Shown in pieces: positions 45,668 through 60,738 of a stretch of DNA of 64,000 nt. The notes under the pieces were generated by a model that searched no databases, was not told the DNA's origin, and saw only the letters and a list, made by a program, of their open reading frames with translations. The translations under genes were made by a program, and so were the position numbers. This DNA is from Pseudomonas entomophila L48 (GTDB lineage Bacteria; Pseudomonadota; Gammaproteobacteria; Pseudomonadales; Pseudomonadaceae), in contig NC_008027.1 of the NCBI RefSeq assembly GCF_000026105.1, forward strand, positions 303,501 through 367,500, written 5' to 3'. How positions within the stretch are numbered: position 1 is the stretch's first letter; each line of letters begins with the position of its first letter.

Positions 45668-46041
45668 TACCTTCCGGGCGGCACCACCCCGCCGCCCAGT
45701 TGCTGAGCGACTTCTAGCTTTCGACTAGCCTGCTGCGCCCGAGCGCGGCAGGCTTTTCTGTCCCAGACTGCCGGCCACAAGCCCTTCCTTGCAGTCCTGG
45801 CTGAAACGCTTCAGACTCGAGCCAAGCCGCTACCACGGCGCATGGCGCAAAAACATTCAAAATTGCGACATAAATTTTCAATGGTGAGACATGAAAATTT
45901 GTGGGCGTCGCTGTCGCTGTGCAACAATGGTTTTCCATGACCACCGCAAAAAAGCTGGCGTTTGATCGGCGTGGATGGTAAGTGGTTGTTAAAAAAGAGA
46001 TTTGCCTCCGGTTGAGAGGTGAACCTGGTGAGAAAGTGTCT
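45668..46041 (+). promoter_or_regulatory. 374-bp region between damX and gltB: terminator and gltB leader
   Basis: It holds a terminator-like stem just after the DamX-like gene (GCCTGCTGCGC...GCGCGGCAGGCTTTT, about 45728-45756). Further on is an AT-rich section with an inverted repeat AATTTTCA-N11-TGAAAATT (45873-45899). No coding frame is convincing. It probably carries the gltB promoter and operator. Confidence 0.55.
45873..45899. promoter_or_regulatory. Candidate operator upstream of gltB (8-bp inverted repeat, 11-bp spacer)
   Basis: AATTTTCA at 45873-45880 and TGAAAATT at 45892-45899 are exact complements 11 bases apart, about 140 bp before the gltB start, in a locally AT-rich stretch. 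A spaced inverted repeat of this size fits a LysR-type or similar dimeric regulator; no regulator can be named from sequence alone. Confidence 0.4.
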
Positions 46042-50487
<4,446 letters not shown>

Positions 50488-50590
50488 CAACAGCTGCAAG
50501 TGGCGGGCCCCGTGCGCGGGGCTTGCCTGGCTCAAGTGATCGTCTTGCAGCTTGCGGCTGAAGCCGGCAACTGCGGTAAAGAGGTTTTGA

Positions 50591-52012
<1,422 letters not shown>

Positions 52013-52021
52013 TTGATCGTC

Positions 52022-52125
52022 GGGGCCGCTTTGCGGCCCTTTCGCGACGCAAGGCCGCTCCTACAGGTGAACGCGATCTTCTGTAGGAGCGGCCTTGTGC
52101 CGCGAAAGGGCTGCGGAGCAGCCCC
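52022..52125. repeat. REP-type inverted pair, GCGGCC variant
   Basis: GGGGCCGCTTTGCGGCCCTTTCGCG...GGCCGCTCCTACAG at the left, CTGTAGGAGCGGCCTTGTGCCGCGAAAGGGCTGCGGAGCAGCCCC at the right, largely complementary. It lies between gltD and hemE, both on the plus strand. Confidence 0.88.
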
Positions 52126-52250
52126 CCGGTTCAGTTTTGTATACAAAAACGTTTGATCCATGGCACCCGATAGACAAAACGCATGGCCATGGCCGTGCCT
52201 TTTGCGTCCGCGTCTGAGAAAATGCCCGCACTTTTTTTCCGGATGCCGAC

Positions 52251-53315
52251 ATGACTGCCCTGAAGAACGATCGTTTCCTGCGTGCACTGCTCAAGCAACC
52301 CGTAGACGTCACCCCGGTCTGGATGATGCGCCAGGCTGGCCGCTACCTCCCGGAGTACCGCGCCAGCCGCGCCAAGGCCGGCGACTTCATGAGCCTGTGC
52401 ATGAACCCGCAGTTCGCCTGCGAGGTGACGCTGCAGCCGCTGGACCGCTACCCGCTGGACGCGGCGATCCTCTTCTCGGACATCCTCACCATCCCCGACG
52501 CCATGGGTCAGGGCCTGTACTTCGAAACCGGCGAAGGCCCGCGCTTCAAGAAGGTCATCAGCACCCTGGCGGACATCGAAGCCCTGCCGATCCCCGACCC
52601 GCAGAAGGACCTGGGCTATGTGATGGATGCCGTCAGCACCATCCGTCGCGAGCTCAACGGCCGCGTGCCGCTGATCGGTTTCTCCGGCAGCCCGTGGACC
52701 TTGGCCACCTACATGGTCGAGGGCGGTTCGTCGAAAGACTTCCGCAAGACCAAGGCCATGGCCTATGACAACCCGCAAGCCCTGCACCTGCTGCTGGACA
52801 AGCTGGCGCAGTCGGTCACCAGCTACCTCAACGGCCAGATCCTGGCCGGCGCCCAAGCCGTGCAGATCTTCGACACCTGGGGCGGCAACCTCTCGGCGGC
52901 GGCCTACCAGGAATTCTCGTTGGCCTACATGCGCAAGATCGTCAGCGGCCTGATCCGCGAGCACGAGGGGCGCAAAGTGCCGGTCATTCTCTTCACCAAG
53001 AACGGCGGCCTGTGGCTGGAAAGCATCGCTGAAGCCGGCGCCGACGCGCTGGGCCTGGACTGGACCTGCGAAATCGGCGACGCCCGCCGCCGCGTGGGTG
53101 ACAAGGTGGCGTTGCAGGGCAACATGGACCCGACCGTGCTGTACGCCAAGCCCGAGGCCATCCGCAAGGAAGTGGCGCGCATCCTGGCCAGCTATGGCAA
53201 GGGCAGCGGCCATGTGTTCAACCTGGGCCACGGCATCACTCCAGAGGTCGATCCGGAGCATGCGGGCGTGTTCATCAACGCGGTGCACGAACTGTCGGCG
53301 CAGTACCATCAGTAA
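52251..53315 (+). CDS. hemE: Uroporphyrinogen decarboxylase
   Basis: 354 residues. The family signature [16 protein letters not shown] (about 20-36) and the later [13 protein letters not shown] are present. It decarboxylates uroporphyrinogen III to coproporphyrinogen III in heme synthesis. A terminator follows. Confidence 0.98.
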   Translation: MTALKNDRFLRALLKQPVDVTPVWMMRQAGRYLPEYRASRAKAGDFMSLCMNPQFACEVTLQPLDRYPLDAAILFSDILTIPDAMGQGLYFETGEGPRFKKVISTLADIEALPIPDPQKDLGYVMDAVSTIRRELNGRVPLIGFSGSPWTLATYMVEGGSSKDFRKTKAMAYDNPQALHLLLDKLAQSVTSYLNGQILAGAQAVQIFDTWGGNLSAAAYQEFSLAYMRKIVSGLIREHEGRKVPVILFTKNGGLWLESIAEAGADALGLDWTCEIGDARRRVGDKVALQGNMDPTVLYAKPEAIRKEVARILASYGKGSGHVFNLGHGITPEVDPEHAGVFINAVHELSAQYHQ

Positions 53316-53333
53316 TCGGCGCGTTATGCGAGA

Positions 53334-53359
53334 AGCCCGGCCATGTGCCGGGCTTTTTG
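53334..53359 (+). terminator. Rho-independent terminator after hemE
   Basis: AAGCCCGGC CATGT GCCGGGCTTTTTG: a 9-bp stem and T run. Confidence 0.85.
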
Positions 53360-53430
53360 TTGCATTAAGTTTGAATTCAGCGATCGTCGGTAATCTGGGG
53401 CCATCAAAACGCAAACAGGACCCGATCACC

Positions 53431-53778
53431 ATGAAAGCCCGTTACCTGCCCCTGATCCTCGCCCCACTGTTCAGCACTGCCGCCCTGGCCGCTGGCTACA
53501 CCGGCCCAGGTGCCCAGGCCGTGACCAGTGTCGCCGCCGCCAAGGAAGCTGCCGATGACACCCCGGTGGTGCTGCAGGGCTTCGTGACCAAGAAGCTCGA
53601 CAACGACGACAAGTACGAATTCAAGGACAACACCGGCACCATCACCGTCGAGATCGACAACGAAGACCTGCCGCCGACGCCGTTCAACGAGAAGACCCGG
53701 GTCAAGCTGACCGGCGAGGTGGAGAAGCACCTGATGAGCCGCGAAGTGGATGTGGATATCGTCGAGATCATCAACTGA
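53431..53778 (+). CDS. YgiW/YdeI-type periplasmic OB-fold stress protein
   Basis: 115 residues from the ATG at 53431, with signal peptide MKARYLPLILAPLFSTAALA. The mature domain is an OB-fold (VVLQGFVTKKLDNDDKYEFKD, then VKLTGEVEKHLMSREVDVD) of the bacterial OB-fold family. Members help tolerance to cationic peptides, peroxide and metals. The in-frame ORF extends upstream into hemE in another frame and is not used. It is a single gene with a REP pair after it. Confidence 0.9.
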   Translation: MKARYLPLILAPLFSTAALAAGYTGPGAQAVTSVAAAKEAADDTPVVLQGFVTKKLDNDDKYEFKDNTGTITVEIDNEDLPPTPFNEKTRVKLTGEVEKHLMSREVDVDIVEIIN

Positions 53779-53788
53779 TCAGCGATTG

Positions 53789-53852
53789 TTCGCCGGCAAG
53801 CCGGCCCCTACAGGATGGATGCACTCCCTGTAGGAGCCGGCTTGCCGGCGAA
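53789..53852. repeat. REP-type inverted pair
   Basis: TTCGCCGGCAAGCCGGCCCCTACAGG at the left and CCTGTAGGAGCCGGCTTGCCGGCGAA at the right, complementary except for one base. It lies between the convergent OB-fold gene and the MFS gene. Confidence 0.93.
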
Positions 53853-53857
53853 GAAGC

Positions 53858-55099
53858 TCACGCGGACTTGGGCACCAGCCTGCTCAGGTGCAGCGCCACT
53901 AGCAACGCCACCGCCAGCAGGCTGCCGATGAACAGCCCGATCCCATTCCATCCGGCCATGTGCCAGAACACCCCGCCCGCCGTCCCGGCGACACTCGACC
54001 CGGCGTAATAGCAGAACAGGTACAGCGACGACGCCTGCCCCTTGGCCTTCAATGCCCGGCGCCCGATCCAGCTGCTGGCCACCGAGTGCGCGCCAAAGAA
54101 GCCGAAGGTGAACACCAGCATACCGACGATGATCATCGCCAGCGGGCTGGCCAGGGTCATCAGCAGGCCGCCGGCCATCACCAGGATACTGGCCCAGAAC
54201 ACCTTGCGCCGGCCCAGCTTGTCAGCCAGGGCACCGACCTGCGCCGAGCTGTAGATCCCCGACAGGTACACCACCGAGAGCAGCCCGACCAGCGCCTGGT
54301 TCATGTGGTAGGGCCCGGCCAGCAGGCGGTAGCCGATGTAGTTGAACAGGGTGACGAAGGCACCCATCAGCAGGAAGGCTTCGAGGAACAGCCAGGGTAG
54401 CCCGGCATCCTTGAAGTGCAGGGTGAAGCCGTCCAGCAGGTTGCGCGGGTTCATTGCCTGGGGGCGGAAGTTGCGCGATTCGGGCAGCACCTTCCAGAAC
54501 ACCAGCGCCGCCACCAGCGCCAGGCCACCGATGGTCAACATCGCCGTGTGCCAGCTGACGAAGTCGATCAGCACGCCCGTGATCAACCGCCCGCTCATGC
54601 CACCGATGGCGTTGCCACCGATGTACAGCCCCATGGCCAGGCCGATGTGCTGTGGGTGGATCTCTTCGCTCAGGTAGGTCATCGCCACCGCCGCCAGACC
54701 GCTCAACGACAAACCCACCAGGGCGCGAGTCGCCAGCACCAGCTCCCAGCTTGGCATTACCGCGCTGGCCAGGGTCGACAGGGCGGCGCAGAGCAGGGCG
54801 AAGACCATCACCGGCTTGCGCCCGACACGGTCGGAAATCGGCCCGGTGATCAGCAGCCCGAAGGCCAGCATCGCGGTGGACACCGACAGCACCAGGCTGC
54901 TCTGCGCCGCATTGATGGAAAACTCCTGCGACAGCAGCGGCATCATCGGCTGCACGCAGTAGAGCAGGGCGAAGGTGGCGAAGCCGCCGCTGAACAGGGC
55001 CAGCACGGTCTTCATGAAGGCAGGGGTGCCTTTTTCGATCCAGATGTCGCTGAAGGCAGGGTCGGGTTCGACAGGCAGGGGGGCTACGGCGGATCTCAC
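53858..55099 (-). CDS. MFS transporter, YnfM/arabinose-efflux-like
   Basis: 413 residues from the GTG at 55099, which has TGAGG 9 bases upstream; an ATG at 55135 is in frame but has no ribosome site. There are twelve hydrophobic segments, with the MFS motif A region GPISDRVGRKPVMVF after the second and ADKLGRRKVFWAS in the second half. Probable proton-driven efflux or uptake permease of unknown substrate. It is divergent from a LysR gene, which probably regulates it. Confidence 0.88.
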   Translation of the reverse strand: MRSAVAPLPVEPDPAFSDIWIEKGTPAFMKTVLALFSGGFATFALLYCVQPMMPLLSQEFSINAAQSSLVLSVSTAMLAFGLLITGPISDRVGRKPVMVFALLCAALSTLASAVMPSWELVLATRALVGLSLSGLAAVAMTYLSEEIHPQHIGLAMGLYIGGNAIGGMSGRLITGVLIDFVSWHTAMLTIGGLALVAALVFWKVLPESRNFRPQAMNPRNLLDGFTLHFKDAGLPWLFLEAFLLMGAFVTLFNYIGYRLLAGPYHMNQALVGLLSVVYLSGIYSSAQVGALADKLGRRKVFWASILVMAGGLLMTLASPLAMIIVGMLVFTFGFFGAHSVASSWIGRRALKAKGQASSLYLFCYYAGSSVAGTAGGVFWHMAGWNGIGLFIGSLLAVALLVALHLSRLVPKSA

Positions 55100-55180
55100 G
55101 GGCGGGTACCTCAGGTGCTGCGGTGAAAAAAGCATATAGCTGGCTAATGATTAGATCCAATATATTGTTCGACCTGTTTG

Positions 55181-55188
55181 ATACGTAT
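55181..55188. promoter_or_regulatory. Small palindrome in the MFS-LysR divergent promoter
   Basis: ATACGTAT, a perfect 8-bp palindrome within the 110-bp AT-rich gap between the divergent genes. It could be part of a LysR binding site, but no full T-N11-A site was established. Confidence 0.3.
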
Positions 55189-55209
55189 TGCGACCTATTG
55201 GAGTGGATC

Positions 55210-56103
55210 ATGGAGCTGCGTCACCTGCGCTATTTCATCGCCGTGGCCGAAGAGCTGCATTTCGGCCGCGCGGCCCAGCAACTGGGGATCTCGCAACCGC
55301 CCTTGAGCCAGCAGATCCAGGCCTTGGAACAGGAGCTGGGGGCGCGCCTGTTCGAGCGCACCAACCGTCGGGTCGAGCTCAGCGAGGCGGGGCGGCTGTT
55401 CCTGGAGGAGGCTCGGCAGGTACTCGCTCAAGTGGAAAAGGCCGCCGATGTTGCCCGGCGCGCGCAACTGGGCGAGCTGGGCGAGATGAAGATCGGGTTC
55501 ACCTCCTCGGCACCGTTCACCTCGAAGATCCCCAAGGCGTTGCATGCTTTTCGCCAGCGCTTCCCGGCAGTGCACCTGAACCTCAAGGAGATGAGCAGCC
55601 GGGACGTGGCCGAAGGAGTGTTCGACGAGTCGATCGAGGTGGGCCTGATGCGGCCGATGCCGCTGCCCGACGGCCTGGTGGTCACCGAGCTGTTGCGCGA
55701 ACCGCTGGTGGCGGTGATCAACGCCTCGCATCCGTTGGCCCAGAGCGGCGGGGCGGGGGTGTACATGGCGGACCTGGCGCAGGAGCCGTTCGTGTTCTTT
55801 CCCCGCAGCTATGGCAGCGGGCTGCATGCGCAGTTGCTGAGTTTGGCGCGTCAGGCGGGTTTCAGCCCGCATTTTGCCCAGGAGGCAGGTGAGGCGATGA
55901 CCATCATCGGCCTGGTGTCGGCGGGGTTGGGGGTGTCGGTGTTGCCGGCGTCGTTCCAGCGCATGCGCATCGATGGGGTGGTGTACCGCACGTTGCTGGA
56001 TGAAGAGGCGATGACGGCGGTGTGGCTGGTGCAGCGTGAGCGGGGTGGTTCGGCAATGGCCAAGGCCTTTGCCGAACTGCTCACCGGAAAGCTATGCGGC
56101 TGA
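55210..56103 (+). CDS. LysR-family transcriptional regulator
   Basis: 297 residues from the ATG at 55210. Helix-turn-helix: MELRHLRYFIAVAEELHFGRAAQQLGISQPPLSQQIQALEQELGARLF (start to about 50, the classic LysR pattern). The C-terminal substrate-binding domain holds IGFTSSAPF and the FFPRSYGSGL region. It probably controls the divergent MFS transporter. A REP pair separates its end from the convergent polyene operon. Confidence 0.93.
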   Translation: MELRHLRYFIAVAEELHFGRAAQQLGISQPPLSQQIQALEQELGARLFERTNRRVELSEAGRLFLEEARQVLAQVEKAADVARRAQLGELGEMKIGFTSSAPFTSKIPKALHAFRQRFPAVHLNLKEMSSRDVAEGVFDESIEVGLMRPMPLPDGLVVTELLREPLVAVINASHPLAQSGGAGVYMADLAQEPFVFFPRSYGSGLHAQLLSLARQAGFSPHFAQEAGEAMTIIGLVSAGLGVSVLPASFQRMRIDGVVYRTLLDEEAMTAVWLVQRERGGSAMAKAFAELLTGKLCG

Positions 56104-56113
56104 CCGGCCGATA

Positions 56114-56201
56114 CCTGTAGGAGCCGGCCTTGCCGGCGAACACTGGCAAAGCCAGTGCCATTCACCTTGGCCCATTCGCCGGCAAAGCCGGCTCCTACAG
56201 G
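56114..56201. repeat. REP-type inverted pair
   Basis: CCTGTAGGAGCCGGCCTTGCCGGCGAA and its near-complement ending in GGCTCCTACAGG flank a smaller ACTGGCAAAGCCAGT hairpin. It lies between convergent lysR and the last gene of the polyene-type operon. Confidence 0.92.
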
Positions 56202-56217
56202 GAGATGCGCTGCAGCG

Positions 56218-56664
56218 TCAATCGATGCGCGACAGGTCACCCTTGACCGCGACACCCGCGACCACCGCGCCGGCATGGCACTCATAGGTCGCGGCGTCCT
56301 TGCGCTCGTTCTTCTTGTAGTAGCTGACAATGTTGGTCACCGCGTTGGCGTTGGCCTTGCGCGCGGCATCCTGCAGGGTCAGCAGGGCCGACTGCAGGGC
56401 CCACTCGCAGGCCGCTTCGTCGCTCTTGTTGAAGGCGTTGGTCTTCTTGTTGGTCACCGCGTTCGGGCTGAGCACGCTGACCTTGCCGCGCGGCTGCACG
56501 CCGGCCAGGTAGAACTTCACCGAGCCATCGAGCTTCTTCTCGGCCAGCATCTGCTGCACCACTTTCTCGAACGGCAGGTACAGCGCGGTGTCGCGGGCCT
56601 GGCTGATGCCCGGCAGGGCGCAGAGCAGCAGGGCGGTGGCGGCGGTCCAGGTTTTAAGGCGCAT
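56218..56664 (-). CDS. Exported protein of unknown function at the end of the polyene-type operon
   Basis: 148 residues from the ATG at 56664. A signal peptide (MRLKTWTAATALLLCALPGISQA) is followed by a domain with YLPFEKVVQQML, GSVKFYLAG and two Cys (CEWALQSAL, TYECHAGAVVAGVAVKG) that may form a disulfide. I do not recognise a catalytic motif. Similar proteins are often mislabelled as excinuclease subunits. It starts 14 bp after the neighbouring lipoprotein stop, and the pair is probably cotranscribed with the ketosynthase operon. Confidence 0.75.
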   Translation of the reverse strand: MRLKTWTAATALLLCALPGISQARDTALYLPFEKVVQQMLAEKKLDGSVKFYLAGVQPRGKVSVLSPNAVTNKKTNAFNKSDEAACEWALQSALLTLQDAARKANANAVTNIVSYYKKNERKDAATYECHAGAVVAGVAVKGDLSRID

Positions 56665-56678
56665 GGGTCGGTCCTTGA

Positions 56679-57107
56679 TCAGTTGAGGGCGTTGCTTTGC
56701 GGTTGCACCAGGCTCTGGGTGTGCGCGGCGTTCAGCTCGCGCACGATGCTGCGGTCCAGGTTGTAGACCCAACGGTTGTAGTTGCGGTGGATCTTGCCGT
56801 CGTTGTAGCCCAGCTCGCGGCTGTCGCGGTAGGCGATGCGGAACTGGCTGGGGCTGTAGTGGATGTCCACGGCGGCGAAGAAGGTGTTGCGCACGGTGAT
56901 GTCGGCCTGGATCACGCTGGGGCCGACGTTGCGCGCGGTCCAGCCGCGCTCGGCGATGGCCTTGAGGATCGCCTGCTGCACTTGCGGCTGGCTGTAGGCA
57001 TGGCTGGCGGTCAACTGCTCGGTGGGGTTCAACACAGGTTTCGAGGTGCAGCCGGCCAGGCCGGCCAGCGCCAGGCCCAGGGCCACGGCGCGGATGGATG
57101 GGGACAT
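56679..57107 (-). CDS. Small lipoprotein of unknown function
   Basis: 142 residues. The signal peptide ends in the lipobox LAGC (Cys20), so it is probably lipid-anchored in the envelope. The mature domain has SQPQVQQAILKAIAERGW and a long stretch with many Arg and Tyr (FRIAYRDSRELGYN). No known motif was recognised. It starts 23 bp after the ketosynthase stop and precedes the exported protein gene. Confidence 0.78.
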   Translation of the reverse strand: MSPSIRAVALGLALAGLAGCTSKPVLNPTEQLTASHAYSQPQVQQAILKAIAERGWTARNVGPSVIQADITVRNTFFAAVDIHYSPSQFRIAYRDSRELGYNDGKIHRNYNRWVYNLDRSIVRELNAAHTQSLVQPQSNALN

Positions 57108-57130
57108 TCCTTGCTCTCCAGTAGGGGATC

Positions 57131-58357
57131 TCAGGGCCAGCGACGGAAGATCAACGACGTGTTGACCCCGCCGAAGGCGAAGTTGTTGTTCATCACATGT
57201 TCATGGTTCATCGCACGGAACTCGCCGCGCAGGTAGTCCAGCTCGCCGCAACGCGGGTCGACATGATCGAGGTTGAGGGTGGGCACGTAGCGGTCGCTGT
57301 TCAGCATTTCGATGCTGAACCACGACTCCAGCGCGCCGCAGGCACCCAGGGTGTGGCCCAGGAAGCTCTTCTGCGAGCTGATCGGCATGCGTGGGCCGAA
57401 CAGGCTGCTGGTGGCCTGGGTCTCGGCGATGTCGCCCTGCTCGGTGGCGGTGCCGTGGCCGTTGACGTAGCCGATCGCCTCGGGGGCCAGGCCGGCGTCT
57501 TCCAGGGCCAGCTCCATGGCCCGGCGCATGGTGGCCTGCTCCGGGCGGGTGGTGTGCTGGCCGTCGGCATTGCTGCCGAAGCCGACGATCTCGGCGTGGA
57601 TTCGCGCACCGCGGGCCAGGGCGTGCTCCAGCTCCTCGAGCACCAGCATGCCGCCGCCTTCACCGATCACCAGGCCATCGCGGTCGATGTCGTAGGGGCG
57701 CGGGCTCAGGTGCGGGGTATCGTTCTTCAGGCTGGTGGCGTAGAGCGCGTCGAACACCATGGCCTCGGTGGGGCACAGCTCTTCGGCGCCACCGGCGAGC
57801 ATCATCGGCAGGCGGCCGAACTTGATCGCCTCGTAGGCGTAGCCGATGCCCTGGCTGCCGCTGGTGCAGGCGCTGGAGGTGGGGATCAGGCGCCCGGTGA
57901 GGCCGAAGAAGATGCTGATGTTGGCCGCCGTGGTGTGGGGCATCATACGCACGTAGGAGTTGGCATTCAGGCCGTCGGCCACCGAGTTGAGCAGCATGTT
58001 GCCGAAGGCCTTGATCTCGTCGGTGCTGCCGGTGGACGAGCCGCAGGCCACGCCCATGCGGCCGTCGCGGATGCTCGGGTCGTCGAGCAGGCCGGCGTCG
58101 GCCAGGGCGCGCTCGGCGGCGGCGACCGCCAGGCGCGACACCCGGCCCATGCTGCGCAGCTGCTTGCGGGTCCAGTGGCCGGGCACCTGGAAGTCATCGA
58201 TGGGGCCGGCCAGGCGGGTGTTGAGTTCCGCGAAGCGGTCCCATTCGTCCATGCGGCGGATGCCGCTGCGGCGCTGGGCGAAATGCCCGGCGATGGTGGC
58301 CCAGTCATTGCCCAGGGCGGTGAGGCCGGCCATGCCGGTGACGACGACGCGGCGCAT
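57131..58357 (-). CDS. Beta-ketoacyl-ACP synthase, ApeR-like
   Basis: 408 residues from the ATG at 58357 (TGATG overlap with the reductase gene). Thiolase-fold KS with the Cys-His-His triad: Cys164 in TSSACTSGSQG, His in VNGHGTATEQGD and His in FLGHTLGACGALESW. The position at the end of an overlapping KS-DH-KR-KS run and the absence of an AT domain match the second KS of aryl-polyene (APE) gene clusters, which is a standalone condensing enzyme. Cytoplasmic, acting on ACP-bound chains supplied from elsewhere. The family assignment is from context and motifs. Confidence 0.85.
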   Translation of the reverse strand: MRRVVVTGMAGLTALGNDWATIAGHFAQRRSGIRRMDEWDRFAELNTRLAGPIDDFQVPGHWTRKQLRSMGRVSRLAVAAAERALADAGLLDDPSIRDGRMGVACGSSTGSTDEIKAFGNMLLNSVADGLNANSYVRMMPHTTAANISIFFGLTGRLIPTSSACTSGSQGIGYAYEAIKFGRLPMMLAGGAEELCPTEAMVFDALYATSLKNDTPHLSPRPYDIDRDGLVIGEGGGMLVLEELEHALARGARIHAEIVGFGSNADGQHTTRPEQATMRRAMELALEDAGLAPEAIGYVNGHGTATEQGDIAETQATSSLFGPRMPISSQKSFLGHTLGACGALESWFSIEMLNSDRYVPTLNLDHVDPRCGELDYLRGEFRAMNHEHVMNNNFAFGGVNTSLIFRRWP

Positions 58358-59085
58358 CAGCACAGCCCTCCGTTGACCGCCAGCACCTGGCGGGTGATGT
58401 AGGCCGCCTCGGGCGACATGAGGAAATTCACCGCGCCGGCCACTTCTTCCGGCGTGCCCATGCGCCCGGCGGGGATCATCTTCAGCAGTTCGTCCACCGG
58501 TACGTGCTCGTCGAGCATGGCGGTGTCGATCAGCCCCGGGGCCACGCAGTTGACGGTGATGCGGCGCTTGCCCAGCTCGATCGCCAGGGCCTTGGCGGCG
58601 CCGATCAGTCCGGCCTTGGAGGCGCTGTAGTTGACCTGGCCGCGGTTGCCGATCAGCCCGGACACCGAGGTGACGCAGACGATGCGGCCCGGCGCGCGGC
58701 GACGAATCATCGGCATCGTCAGCGGGTGCAGGACGTTGTAGAAGCCGTCCAGGTTGGTACGCATGACCTGGTCCCAATCGTCCTCGGTCAACGCCGGGAA
58801 GGCGCCGTCGCGGGTCAGGCCGGCATTGCACACCACGCCGTAGTAGGCGCCGTAAGTCTCCACGTCGGCCTCCAGGATGGCCTTGCAGGCTTCGCGGTCG
58901 GCGACATCGAACTGCAGCACCCGTGCCTGCTGGCCCAGGGCCTGGACCTCGGCGGCGACGGCGTCGGCCTCGGCGCGGCCGCTACGGCAGTGCAGGACCA
59001 GGTCGAAACCGGCGCGTGCCAGGCGCAGGGCGATGGCCCGGCCAATGCCACGGCTGGAGCCGGTGACCAGGATGGTGTCAGTCAT
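58357..59085 (-). CDS. 3-oxoacyl-ACP reductase (SDR), ApeQ/FabG-like
   Basis: 242 residues from the ATG at 59085. Cofactor loop TGSSRGIG (8-15), NAG at 88-90 and the Ser-Tyr-Lys triad (SVSG, Tyr153 and Lys157 in NYSASKAG). A NADPH-dependent ketoreductase for polyene chain extension. It overlaps the dehydratase gene by 8 bp and the KS gene by one base. Confidence 0.9.
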   Translation of the reverse strand: MTDTILVTGSSRGIGRAIALRLARAGFDLVLHCRSGRAEADAVAAEVQALGQQARVLQFDVADREACKAILEADVETYGAYYGVVCNAGLTRDGAFPALTEDDWDQVMRTNLDGFYNVLHPLTMPMIRRRAPGRIVCVTSVSGLIGNRGQVNYSASKAGLIGAAKALAIELGKRRITVNCVAPGLIDTAMLDEHVPVDELLKMIPAGRMGTPEEVAGAVNFLMSPEAAYITRQVLAVNGGLC

Positions 59086-59548
59086 GGGGGGACTCCTCAG
59101 GGCCCGCCTCGGCCAGGTAGCTGGCCACTTGCGGCGGGCGGTAGACATTCAGGCGGGCGCTGGCATGGATGCCGGGGCCACGCAGGTGACATTCGAACAC
59201 GCCCATGCCGTTGTCGTCTTCCAGCGAGCGCAGCGCGTGGATGTGCAACTCGGCGCCGGCCGGGAACTGCTCGACATCGCATTCGAACTTGCGGGTGCCA
59301 AGCAGGAAGCCCAGCTCCACGGGCTGGCCGAGGCGGCGGGCGCGGCAGCCGGCGTAGGCCGCCACGCTCTGGGCCATCAGCTCCAGGCCCAGCCACGCCG
59401 GCAGGCTGCCGTCGGCGCGGTTGAACAGGCCGCCGGGGCGCACGGTGGTACGGGTGTGGATCTGCTCCTCGTCGCAGCTGTCGACCTGATCGATCAGGAT
59501 CATGTCGCCGGCGTGGGGCAGCAGTTCGGCCAAAGGCCAGGCAATCAT
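59078..59548 (-). CDS. Hot-dog-fold 3-hydroxyacyl-ACP dehydratase, ApeP-like
   Basis: 156 residues from the ATG at 59548 (ATGA overlap with the KS gene). The start LLPHAGDMILIDQV (9-22) is the FabA/FabZ-type dehydratase opening, with His12 as the likely catalytic residue. The later LGLELMAQSVAAYAGCRAR corresponds to the central hot-dog helix. It would make the double bonds of the polyene chain. Length and context match the ApeP type. Confidence 0.85.
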   Translation of the reverse strand: MIAWPLAELLPHAGDMILIDQVDSCDEEQIHTRTTVRPGGLFNRADGSLPAWLGLELMAQSVAAYAGCRARRLGQPVELGFLLGTRKFECDVEQFPAGAELHIHALRSLEDDNGMGVFECHLRGPGIHASARLNVYRPPQVASYLAEAGPEESPHD

Positions 59549-60738
59549 GGGGTGTCTCCGAGAATCAGGCTCACGTTGTTGCCGCCGAAGGCGAACGAAT
59601 TGCTCATCAATCGGCGCGGGCGTTCCTGGGGCAGGCGCTGGTCGCTGTCGGCCAGGGCCAGGTTCGCCAGTTGCGGGTCGCGCTGGCCGTCCCACACATG
59701 GGGGGGCAGCCGGTTGTCCGGGTTGTGTTCGCTCAGGGCCAGCCAGCAGAACGCCGCTTCCAGCGCACCGGCCGCGCCGAGGGTATGGCCGGTCATCGGC
59801 TTGCTCGACGAGCAGGGCGTGCTGGCACCGAACAGAGCATGCACGGCCAGGCTTTCCATGGCGTCGTTGTGCTGGGTGGCGGTGCCGTGCAGGTTCACGT
59901 AGTCGATCTGCGCCGCGGCCAGCCCGGCATTGTCCAGGGCCTTGGCCATGGCTTGCAAGGCGCCCTTGCCGGTGGGGTCCGGAGCCGAAATGTGGTGGGC
60001 GTCGGAGCTGGCGCCGGCACCCAGCAAGGCGATTGAAGGGCCCTGCGTCGGACGCGTGCGGGTCATGACGAACAGCGCCGCGCCTTCGCCGATGTTGATG
60101 CCGTCGCGGTTGACCGAGAACGGGTTGCAGCGTTGTTCGCTGACTGCGTCCAGGGCGCTGAAGCCGTTGAGGGTCAGCCCGCACAGGCTGTCGACGCCAC
60201 CGCACAGCACCGCGTCGCACAGGCCCAGGTCGAGCAGGCGGCGCGCGCTCAGCAGCGCCCGGCCACTGGAAGTGCAGGCGGTGGAAATCACATAGGCCGG
60301 GCCGCTCAGTTGCAGCCAGTCGGCCAGGAACTCGGCAGGGGCGCTCAGCGCTTGCTGGTCGTAGCGGTAGCTGTCGGGCAGGGCCCCTTCGCGCAGGTAA
60401 TGGGCGATGCCGGCGCTGGCTTCGGCGATGCCCGACGTGCTGGTGCCCAGCACTACGCCGACCCGCTGTGGGCCGAATTCGGTGATCGCCTGGCGGATCG
60501 CCGGTTCGATCTGCAGGGCCGCGCAGTAGAGCAGCTGGTTGTTGCGGCTGTGCTGTTCGGGCAGTGGCACGGCGGGTAGTTCGCCGCTCACCGCGCCCAC
60601 GGGAGGGCGCCGGTCCGGTACCCAGCCGTCCTGGGGCTGCATGCCGGAGCAGTCACCGGCGAACAGGCGCGCGGCCACCTCGGCCTGGCCGCGACCGAGG
60701 GCGCAGACCAGGCCCAAGGCATTGAGGTAGGCGGTCAT
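59545..60738 (-). CDS. Beta-ketoacyl-ACP synthase, ApeO-like
   Basis: 397 residues. Triad: Cys155 in VISTACTSSGRAL, His in NLHGTATQHNDAME and His in MTGHTLGAAGALEAAF, all present, so it is a catalytic KS and not a chain-length factor. In APE clusters the equivalent enzyme works as a heterodimer with a chain-length factor (ApeC type), which is not in the visible part. It overlaps the DUF3261 gene and the dehydratase gene by 4 bp each (ATGA). Confidence 0.87.
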   Translation of the reverse strand: MTAYLNALGLVCALGRGQAEVAARLFAGDCSGMQPQDGWVPDRRPPVGAVSGELPAVPLPEQHSRNNQLLYCAALQIEPAIRQAITEFGPQRVGVVLGTSTSGIAEASAGIAHYLREGALPDSYRYDQQALSAPAEFLADWLQLSGPAYVISTACTSSGRALLSARRLLDLGLCDAVLCGGVDSLCGLTLNGFSALDAVSEQRCNPFSVNRDGINIGEGAALFVMTRTRPTQGPSIALLGAGASSDAHHISAPDPTGKGALQAMAKALDNAGLAAAQIDYVNLHGTATQHNDAMESLAVHALFGASTPCSSSKPMTGHTLGAAGALEAAFCWLALSEHNPDNRLPPHVWDGQRDPQLANLALADSDQRLPQERPRRLMSNSFAFGGNNVSLILGDTP

